A DNA stretch of 9,053 bases from JBAYSY01 sp041675885 (GTDB lineage: Bacteria; Pseudomonadota; Alphaproteobacteria; Rhodobacterales; Rhodobacteraceae): assembly GCA_041675885.1 (NCBI GenBank), contig JBAYSY010000069.1, forward strand, positions 1-9,053. Reading direction: 5' to 3'. Position 1 is the first letter of the stretch. Every line of letters begins with the position of its first letter. Both the position numbers and the translations under genes were made by a program. Under the pieces are notes generated by a model. The model was given only the letters and a program-made list of their open reading frames with translations. It did no database searches and was not told where the DNA came from. Positions 1-4,965 of the stretch are shown piece by piece.

Positions 1-74
1 TAGAGACCGTTTCCGGACCTCCCGGCGCAGCGGCCAGTGCTCAGCCCCTGCCGCATAACCCTCGAAAACAACGG

Positions 75-96
75 AAAAATCCGGCCGTAGCCGGAT
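75..96 (-). terminator. Intrinsic terminator, minus strand
   Basis: On the minus strand a perfect 7-bp stem (ATCCGGC / GCCGGAT) with a 4-nt TACG loop occupies 96-79 and is followed directly by a run of five T (79-75). This has the form of a Rho-independent terminator. It lies about 27 nt past the tRNA-Ser-like 3' end at 123, where a tRNA gene's own terminator would be expected. It could also end transcripts of the merR-ynfA operon, whose last stop codon is about 200 nt upstream. Confidence 0.65.
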
Positions 97-122
97 CGGG
101 AGAACGCTTTCGCAAGGGCAAG

Positions 123-138
123 TGGCGGAGGGGATGGG
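123..138 (-). other. tRNA-Ser 3'-end fragment, possible att site
   Basis: Read on the minus strand, 138-123 is CCCATCCCCTCCGCCA. This has the form of a tRNA 3' end: a T-stem 3' half (CCCAT), a seven-base acceptor strand (CCCCTCC), discriminator G and CCA. The acceptor and the G discriminator fit a bacterial tRNA-Ser. The rest of the tRNA is absent: the bases that should form the T-loop do not fit TTCRANY. Such truncated 3' ends are the usual footprint of tyrosine-integrase insertion at a tRNA gene. A chance match over 16 nt of GC-rich DNA cannot be excluded. Confidence 0.35.
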
Positions 139-298
139 TCTGACGTCCAACCTTCTCCAGTATAAGTCATTGATTTTATTTGATACGCACAGCTGCTACG
201 CTGGAAGAGCGGGAGTCCGTCCGCAAAGGTTGGCTCTATCGTGATGTCGGCAACGATGAGCGGCAGTCGGCTGCCTTGATCTTGGAGAGCACCCCCGA

Positions 299-640
299 TC
301 ATCCACCAGCCGCCCTCGGCGCCAACAGGATGACGGCCGCACCGGCGAGGCAGATTGCGGCACCTGTCAGGTCCCAAGTGTCCGGGCGCTGCTTCTCGAT
401 GAGCCACAGCCAGAGGAGCGAGGCTGCGATATAGACCCCGCCATAAGCTGCGTAGGCCCGCCCCGCAAAATCGGAGGGGGCAAGGGTCAGGAGCCAAGCG
501 AAGACGGCCAGGCTCAGGAGGCCGGGGACCAGCCAGAGCGCGCTCGCGCCTTGCCGCATCCATGCCCAGACCGCAAAGCAGCCCGCAATCTCGGCCAGAG
601 CGGCACCGATGTAGATGGCGAGGGTGCCGGGTGCGTTCAC
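299..640 (-). CDS. ynfA: YnfA family small membrane protein
   Basis: This encodes a 113-residue inner-membrane protein of the YnfA family (UPF0060), which resembles small-multidrug-resistance transporters. The E. coli member is 108 residues and its substrate is not firmly established. Four hydrophobic helices are visible, roughly at residues 6-28, 33-54, 62-82 and 90-107. The family signatures are present: AEIAGCF near residue 16 and GRAYAAYGGVYIAASLLW at about 60-77. I chose the GTG start at 640 because it overlaps the stop of the upstream merR gene as GTGA and has a GAGGCGG ribosome site just before it. A longer in-frame start at 682 would put 14 non-family residues in front. Overlap with merR implies translational coupling and therefore metal-responsive co-expression. 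What it exports in this setting is unknown. Confidence 0.9.
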   Translation of the reverse strand: MNAPGTLAIYIGAALAEIAGCFAVWAWMRQGASALWLVPGLLSLAVFAWLLTLAPSDFAGRAYAAYGGVYIAASLLWLWLIEKQRPDTWDLTGAAICLAGAAVILLAPRAAGG

Positions 641-1077
641 GATGCCGCCTCGCTCTCCGGATGCTGGTGATCGGTTGCGCATAGCGAATGGTCGCCCAGA
701 ACTTCAATGACCCGGCAATCGGCAATCCGACCGCCTGCACATTGCACGACCATGCGCTCAAGTTCGCCTTTCAGCGCAGTCAGGCGCGCAAGGCGGCTTT
801 CAACCTCGGCCAGCTGCGCCCTGGCGATGACATCGGCGGCTGCGCAGGATTGATCGGGTCTGTCAGAGAGACTCAGAAGGTCTCGGATAGCGTCCAGCGG
901 AAAACCGAGCTCCCGCGCATGGCGGATGAAGGCTAGCCGATCCAGTGCCGACTGCCCATAGAGCCGCTGGTTCCCGGCACTGCGATCTGGCTCCGGCAGG
1001 AGCCCGATCTGCTCGTAGTAGCGGATCGTCGGAACCTTCACGCCGGCCGCTTCGCCCAATTTTCCGATGGTGAGCAT
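637..1077 (-). CDS. MerR-family Zn/Cd/Pb-responsive regulator
   Basis: This is a 146-residue transcriptional regulator of the CadR/PbrR/ZntR branch of MerR. The N-terminal winged helix-turn-helix begins at residue 1, with the typical VPTIRYYEQIGLLPEP (about 15-30) and NQRLYG (36-41) elements. A dimerisation helix follows at about 80-112. Cys78, Cys113 and Cys121 sit where CadR and PbrR carry their metal-binding cysteines, and a C-terminal tail with Cys133, His137 and His139 resembles CadR's second metal site. It therefore probably binds a divalent soft metal rather than copper, which CueR-type proteins sense with two closely spaced cysteines. The ATG at 1077 is preceded by AGAGGAA. It is divergent from the ATPase gene and should control it through the dyad at 1089-1119. 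It ends overlapping ynfA. Which of Zn, Cd or Pb is the true inducer cannot be read from sequence. Confidence 0.92.
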   Translation of the reverse strand: MLTIGKLGEAAGVKVPTIRYYEQIGLLPEPDRSAGNQRLYGQSALDRLAFIRHARELGFPLDAIRDLLSLSDRPDQSCAAADVIARAQLAEVESRLARLTALKGELERMVVQCAGGRIADCRVIEVLGDHSLCATDHQHPESEAAS

Positions 1078-1088
1078 CAGATTTCCTC

Positions 1089-1119
1089 TTGAAGCTATAG
1101 CTACTAGAGACCTTAGGTT
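1089..1119 (+). promoter_or_regulatory. MerR-type promoter and operator for the ATPase
   Basis: TTGAAG (1089-1094) and TAGGTT (1114-1119) form -35 and -10 elements separated by 19 bp. This is the overlong spacer that MerR activators correct by untwisting DNA. The spacer holds an imperfect dyad, CTATAG (1095-1100), CTA, CTAGAG (1104-1109), which closely resembles the PbrR/CadR operator pattern (CTATAGTNACTAGAG as I remember it). Transcription would start near 1126, about 40 nt before the ATPase start. The site lies 12 nt upstream of merR, so bound regulator may also repress its own gene. Confidence 0.8.
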
Positions 1120-1169
1120 CCCGACTCAGCAAATACAATGTTGCCCGCTGGGCGGGTTGGAAGGGCGTG

Positions 1170-3401
1170 ATGACGGCGAACGACAGTGCAACCTACGAAT
1201 GGACGGTTTCCGGGATGGACTGTGCGTCGTGCGCCGGCAAGGTCCGGGGTGCGGTCGAACGCCTGCCTGGCGTGAGCGACGTCGATGTGGCGCTAATGAC
1301 CGAGCGGCTTCGGCTGACTCTGGATGAAGGGCAGACCCCTCGCAACCAGATCGAAGCAATCGTCAAGCGGCTCGGCTACGGGATCGCGGCGAAAGGATCG
1401 AGCCCCGATCGGAAAGGCTTCGTGCTGCCGGACGATGAGCAAGCGTCCCGTGCGGACGGCTCGCGAGATGCCGCAGGACTCGAGCCCAACGCTGGATCGA
1501 CAGGGCCCGAGAGCGGTCCCGGGCCCGGTTCGCGTTGGTATCAGACCGCGAAGGGCAGACTGGTGATCGGCACCGGTCTCCTCCTCGCGGCGGCATGGGC
1601 CGTGAAACTGCTCGCCTCCCAGGATGTGGCAACGTGGGCATTCATCCTCGCGACGCTCATTGGTGTCGCCCCTATCGCACGCCGCGCCGTCGCGTCCGCC
1701 AGAGCGGGGATGCCGTTCACGATCGAGATGCTGATGACAATCGCCGCCAGCGGCGCGCTCGTCATCGACGCCGCCGAGGAAGCGGCGCTCGTCGTCTTCC
1801 TCTTCGCCGTCGGGGAGGTTCTCGAAGGTGTTGCGGCGAACAAGGCCCGCGACGGGATCCGGGCGCTCGCTCGTCTGGTACCGAAGACCGCGATCCTGGA
1901 GATCGGCGGCCGGACTCGGGTGATACCAGCCGACCAGCTGCAGGTGGACCAGATCGTTCTGGTGCGCCCGGGAGACCGGGTCCCGGCAGATGGCGAAGTT
2001 ATCGAGGGCACCTCGGGCGTCGATGAGAGCGCCGTCACGGGCGAGAGTGTGCCGAAGCTGAAGGAACCCGGTGCCTCCGTCTTTGCCGGCTCCATCAATT
2101 CCGAGGCGGCGCTGCGTGTTCGGGTCACCAAGTCGGCCGAGGACAACACCATTGCCCGTATCATCCGGCTGGTCGAGGAAGCGGAAAGCGCCCGGGCCCC
2201 GACCGAGCGCTTCATCGACCGTTTCAGCCGCATCTACATGCCGGCCGTCGTCGGAGTTGCGGTGCTGGTGGCCATCGTCCCGCCCCTCGCGTTCGGGCAA
2301 GGCTGGGATACGTGGATCTACCGGGCGCTCGCGCTTCTCCTGATCGGATGCCCCTGCGCGCTGGTGATCTCGGTACCGGCTTCCATCGCCTCTGCGCTTT
2401 CTTCAGGCGCGCGTCGCGGGCTGCTGATGAAAGGAGGCGCCGTGATCGAGGCCGCGGCGGCCACCACGCATGTCGCATTCGACAAGACCGGAACCCTGAC
2501 CCACGGACGGCCGCGCGTCACGGACGTGGTGCCGATCTCGGGATCGGAGACAGAGGTGCTGGCGCTGGCTGCCGCCGTCGAAGCGGGGTCGAGCCATCCT
2601 CTGGCGGAGGCGATCCTGTCCCGCGCGGAAGCTGCGGGAGCGCCGTTCCTGGCCGCGACCGCCGCCAAAGCGCTTCCGGGCAAAGGGGCCGAAGCAGTCG
2701 TTGAGGGTGAAACCGCCTGGGTGGGCTCTCCACGGTTCGCCGGGGAGCGCGGTGTGTTGGACGACCACGCGCTCCGGGCGGTGGTCGGCATGGAAGATGA
2801 AGGCAAGACAGTCGTCGCGGTCTTCCGCCGGAGCCAGTTGGTCGGACTCGTAGCGCTCCGGGACGAACCCCGAGAGGATGCCGCCCGCGCGGTGCAGCAA
2901 CTCAAGGCGCTTGGCATCGCGTCTGTGATGCTGACCGGCGACAACCGGCGCACGGCAGCAGCCATTTCCGCTGGGCTGGGCATTGACCATCGCGCCGAAT
3001 TGATGCCCGAAGGCAAGGTCGCCGCGATCCGTGAGATGACCGCCAGAGACCGCGTGATGATGGTGGGCGACGGCATCAACGATGCCCCTGCGCTCGCCAC
3101 CGCCCACATCGGAGTTGCCATGGGCTCCGGAACGGACGTCGCGCTTGAAACCGCCGACGCCGCGATCCTGCGCAATCGCGTGACCGATGTGGCCGGCAAG
3201 ATTCGCCTTGCTCGCGCAGCCATGGCGAACATCAGGCAAAATGTGGCGATCGCGCTCGGCCTTAAGGCGGTGTTTCTGGTGACGACGATCCTCGGCATTA
3301 CCGGGCTGTGGATCGCGATCCTTGCAGATACCGGCGCGACGGTGCTCGTCACACTGAACGCGCTGCGGCTTCTTGCGTTTGATCCGGAACGTGAGGCCTG
3401 A
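1170..3401 (+). CDS. zntA: Zn2+/Cd2+/Pb2+-exporting P-type ATPase
   Basis: This is a 743-residue P1B-type ATPase that pumps metal from cytosol to periplasm using ATP. In order: one N-terminal heavy-metal-associated domain with GMDCASCAGKV (Cys18, Cys21); a linker at about 75-125 rich in Gly, Pro and Ser; paired helices from about 130; the actuator motif TGES at 290; the membrane CPC metal site at 394-396; the phosphorylation motif DKTGT at 438 (Asp438); Ser-His-Pro near 476; TGDN at 589; and GDGIND at 633. Lys699 and Asp720 in the last two helices have the same 21-residue spacing as Lys693 and Asp714 of E. coli ZntA, which assigns it to the Zn/Cd/Pb class rather than the copper class. A GTG lies just before the ATG at 1170, but the GGAAGGG ribosome site at 1159-1165 favours the ATG. 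It is transcribed divergently from merR-ynfA. Confidence 0.95.
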   Translation: MTANDSATYEWTVSGMDCASCAGKVRGAVERLPGVSDVDVALMTERLRLTLDEGQTPRNQIEAIVKRLGYGIAAKGSSPDRKGFVLPDDEQASRADGSRDAAGLEPNAGSTGPESGPGPGSRWYQTAKGRLVIGTGLLLAAAWAVKLLASQDVATWAFILATLIGVAPIARRAVASARAGMPFTIEMLMTIAASGALVIDAAEEAALVVFLFAVGEVLEGVAANKARDGIRALARLVPKTAILEIGGRTRVIPADQLQVDQIVLVRPGDRVPADGEVIEGTSGVDESAVTGESVPKLKEPGASVFAGSINSEAALRVRVTKSAEDNTIARIIRLVEEAESARAPTERFIDRFSRIYMPAVVGVAVLVAIVPPLAFGQGWDTWIYRALALLLIGCPCALVISVPASIASALSSGARRGLLMKGGAVIEAAAATTHVAFDKTGTLTHGRPRVTDVVPISGSETEVLALAAAVEAGSSHPLAEAILSRAEAAGAPFLAATAAKALPGKGAEAVVEGETAWVGSPRFAGERGVLDDHALRAVVGMEDEGKTVVAVFRRSQLVGLVALRDEPREDAARAVQQLKALGIASVMLTGDNRRTAAAISAGLGIDHRAELMPEGKVAAIREMTARDRVMMVGDGINDAPALATAHIGVAMGSGTDVALETADAAILRNRVTDVAGKIRLARAAMANIRQNVAIALGLKAVFLVTTILGITGLWIAILADTGATVLVTLNALRLLAFDPEREA

Positions 3402-3500
3402 GATCAGATCATCGGCAGGGCGATGGTTCCGCTGCCATGCCGCAGGGCCGAGCGCTGAGAACATAAACCTCGGGGTACTGTTCCGCCGCGAGTGCTCAAC
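3402..3500 (+). other. Gap between the ATPase and the broken channel gene
   Basis: About 100 nt without a gene. I see no intrinsic terminator and no clear promoter. The channel remnant could have been carried on the ATPase transcript. A stop codon at 3464-3466 closes the channel frame upstream. Confidence 0.4.
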
Positions 3501-3929
3501 ATGCTGCAACTGGAATCGGGCTTCTGCTCGGTTTCGCGCTGGTGGCCGCCATCTGGTCGCGCACCACTACGGGGCTATTGGCCGTCCGGGGCGTGAAGCC
3601 GAACTCGAAAGAGAGACCGCAGGCGGCGATCATGGTGGCGTTCGTCGGGCTGCTCGCGCTCCACACGATTGAAATCCTGGCTTTCGCCGCAGTCTACAGG
3701 GCGCTGCAGGGCTGGGGCGTGGGAGGCTTCGACGGCAGCTACGACCCATGCTGGAGCGGCCTGATCTACTTCTCCGGCGTCAACTTCGCCACGCTCGGGT
3801 ACACGCAGATCGAGGCAACCGGGCCGATACGGATGGTCAACATGATGCAGTCGCTCGGCGGCTTCATGGTGCTGACCTGGTCGGCGACGTTCCTCTAACT
3901 CGGTCTGCGAACTGGCCTGGCGCGAGTAG
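3501..3929 (+). pseudogene. Two-TM ion channel family protein, frameshifted at both ends
   Basis: The middle frame (open from 3467 to 3898) encodes two hydrophobic helices flanking a pore loop with ATLGYTQIEATGPIR, as in small ion-channel (Ion_trans_2, K+-channel-like) proteins. The open part has no ATG; its first usual start is a GTG at 3542, inside the first helix. An ATG at 3501 lies in another frame, and ATG CTG CAA CT-GGA ATC GGG CTT CTG would read MLQ-x-GIGLLLGFALVAA if one base were restored near 3511. At the other end the frame stops at 3896-3898, but shifting once more gives AAC TCG GTC TGC GAA CTG GCC TGG CGC GAG TAG (to 3929), reading NSVCELAWRE, a plausible natural C-terminus. Two such continuations suggest a decayed gene or sequencing errors. 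The pore motif also has Thr where K+ channels have the second filter Gly. The frame 3542-3898 alone would give 118 residues. Confidence 0.65.
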
Positions 3930-3951
3930 CAGCCGACGACCATGGGGAATG

Positions 3952-4413
3952 TCAATTTGCCTCCGACACCCTCTCTTGGTATCGGCGCTCGCGCTCTGGC
4001 CATGTGCTCTTGATGTAGTCGAGAACGGCGCGGATGTCCGCGTCGCTCAGCACGTCTGCGAAGCCGGGCATGTCGCTCTCGTATCCGCCGCCGACCACGG
4101 CGGCGGTGCCTTCCCTAACGATGCGGAACAGGACATCGTCAGGATGGTGCCAGGTGTGGCCGCTGGCGTCGTGGGGTGGCGCCGGCAACCGGCCGGACGG
4201 AAGCGGCGAGCGCCAGCCCGGCTGGCCCTCCAGTTCCGCGCCGTGGCAGGCGGCGCACTGATCCGCATAGATCTGGCGTCCTTGCGCGATGATGTCCGCC
4301 GACGCCACGGCGGTGGATGCGGTACCGGCATAACGCCAGCCAGCAAAGACCGCGAGGATCACACCTCCGACGACCAGACCGATCACGACAGTATTTCGGA
4401 GAGCTTTTTTCAA
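3952..4413 (-). CDS. Membrane-anchored c-type cytochrome
   Basis: This is a 153-residue electron carrier with one haem. An N-terminal helix (about 8-26, after MKKALRNT) acts as an uncleaved anchor or signal, placing the rest in the periplasm. The haem-binding motif is CAACH (Cys53, Cys56, His57), and the likely axial methionine is Met115 in ESDMPGF. The domain is a class I cytochrome c with a His-rich stretch HTWHHPDD at about 87-94. The start is TTG at 4413: a stop codon lies six codons upstream in frame and no ATG or GTG intervenes, and this start gives the Lys-rich N-terminus expected of a signal anchor. It is divergent from the small exported protein and the multicopper oxidase, so it may exchange electrons with periplasmic copper oxidation. 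That partnership is inference. It converges with the broken channel gene, with 22 nt between them. Confidence 0.88.
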   Translation of the reverse strand: MKKALRNTVVIGLVVGGVILAVFAGWRYAGTASTAVASADIIAQGRQIYADQCAACHGAELEGQPGWRSPLPSGRLPAPPHDASGHTWHHPDDVLFRIVREGTAAVVGGGYESDMPGFADVLSDADIRAVLDYIKSTWPERERRYQERVSEAN

Positions 4414-4452
4414 GACGTCTATCGCCGATCACTGCGGAATAACATTCGCGTT

Positions 4453-4464
4453 TGGTCGAGACCA
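4453..4464. promoter_or_regulatory. Short inverted repeat in the divergent intergenic region
   Basis: TGGTC-GA-GACCA is a perfect 5-bp inverted repeat with a 2-bp spacer, placed about mid-way between the divergent cytochrome c gene and the small exported-protein gene. It could be an operator for a dimeric regulator. It does not match the CueR dyad, and I see no clear -35/-10 pair with it. The short arms make chance occurrence quite possible. Confidence 0.2.
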
Positions 4465-4494
4465 CGTTGTGCCAGCGGCGAGGCGCCTGCGACA

Positions 4495-4893
4495 ATGGAC
4501 ATTCTCGTGAGCAATGCCTATCTTTGCAGCATGCTCGAACGTGTCGTCACCATGCTTGCCATACTCGCGATCACCGTGGTGACGACGGTGACCTCCGCGC
4601 ATGCGACACGCATGAGCATGAATTCCGGTGTGGATCACGCGATGCATGTCGCCGACATGATGCACTCTCCGGTCATTTCGGGCTTCGACTGTGACGCTGG
4701 AGAGCACTGTGGATCGGCCGATGCCGAGATGTGCGAGTTCGTATGCGCAGGCCTCTCTGCCTTCCTGACGTCGGCAGGCGAGGAAGCCGGGCACGCCTAC
4801 GGCGCCGCCAGTCATGACGTCCCGTCCGCGGCAATCCACGTCAGCCGTGCGCCGGGACTGAACGAACGACCTCCCAAGCTCCGTCTCCTCTGA
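4495..4893 (+). CDS. Small exported Cys/His/Met-containing protein, unknown
   Basis: I do not recognise a named family. The product is 132 residues from the ATG at 4495, or 120 from the ATG at 4531; the second gives a cleaner signal peptide (MLERVVTMLAILAITVVTTVTSAHA, cut after AHA at about residue 36 of the long form). Neither start has a strong ribosome site; GAGG lies 12-15 nt before 4495. The mature part has a Met/His segment (MSMNSGVDHAMHVADMMHS, about 40-58), four cysteines (66, 72, 80, 84, the last two as CEFVC), a second short hydrophobic patch (about 84-93), and a Pro/Lys/Arg tail ending RPPKLRLL. Met, His and Cys of this kind suggest periplasmic copper binding. Its place directly upstream of the multicopper oxidase fits a copper chaperone or a copper-responsive leader gene; both are inference. 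The same frame stays open far upstream, but that part is antisense to the cytochrome gene. Confidence 0.7.
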   Translation: MDILVSNAYLCSMLERVVTMLAILAITVVTTVTSAHATRMSMNSGVDHAMHVADMMHSPVISGFDCDAGEHCGSADAEMCEFVCAGLSAFLTSAGEEAGHAYGAASHDVPSAAIHVSRAPGLNERPPKLRLL

Positions 4894-4895
4894 GC

Positions 4896-4920
4896 GCGCC
4901 CGGGCAGACGCCCGAGGCGC
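4896..4920 (+). promoter_or_regulatory. Strong hairpin after the small exported protein
   Basis: GCGCC-CGGGC (4896-4905), loop AGAC, GCCCG (4910-4914), one bulged A, GGCGC (4916-4920) forms a 10-bp all-GC stem beginning three bases after the stop codon at 4893. There is no T-run after it, so it is not a standard terminator. It could slow or attenuate transcription, or protect the 3' end of the upstream message. Confidence 0.5.
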
Positions 4921-4938
4921 CCCATCGGTATTGATGAA

Positions 4939-4954
4939 CGGGACGGAAGTCCCG
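4939..4954 (+). promoter_or_regulatory. GNRA-type hairpin abutting the oxidase ribosome site
   Basis: CGGGAC, loop GGAA, GTCCCG forms a perfect 6-bp stem capped by a GNRA-class tetraloop. It ends at 4954, and the AGGAGA ribosome site of the oxidase starts at the next base. A stable structure in that position can influence ribosome access. No regulator is known to me; the effect is inference. Confidence 0.5.
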
Positions 4955-4965
4955 AGGAGACGACC

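Larger units (their letters stand above)
1..298. other. Left-edge region without a convincing gene
   Basis: No reading frame here has recognisable protein similarity or the strong third-position GC bias of the neighbouring genes. What can be seen is a tRNA-Ser-like 3' end at 138-123 (minus), a minus-strand intrinsic terminator at 96-75, and a short AT-rich stretch around 157-185 that stands out from the GC-rich surroundings. A minus-strand frame stays open from an ATG at 302 to the window edge but runs through the hairpin and the tRNA-like scar, so I do not call it. The region looks like an island boundary or intergenic DNA. Confidence 0.5.

Noticed and set aside
1..302. Minus-strand frame open from an ATG at 302 (overlapping the ynfA stop as ATGA) to the left edge, about 100 codons
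   Set aside because: It shows no third-position GC bias, no recognisable similarity, and runs through the terminator hairpin and the tRNA-like 3' end. The ATGA overlap is suggestive but not enough.
180..434. Plus-strand open frame of 84 codons at the left side
   Set aside because: It overlaps ynfA on the other strand, has a TTG start without a ribosome site, and has no recognisable product.
2403..3509. Minus-strand open frames opposite the ATPase (including 1293-2300 and 2318-3352)
   Set aside because: The plus strand carries an intact P-type ATPase with every catalytic motif. These are shadows of its codon bias.
3748..4493. Long 5' extension of the exported-protein frame back to 3748
   Set aside because: This part is antisense to the cytochrome c gene and overlaps the channel remnant. 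The signal peptide places the true start at 4495 or 4531.
4414..4494. A CueR-type copper operator in the cytochrome/exported-protein intergenic region
   Set aside because: No CueR-like dyad (ACCTTCC-type arms) or 19-20-bp spacer promoter is visible. Only a short TGGTC/GACCA repeat is present.
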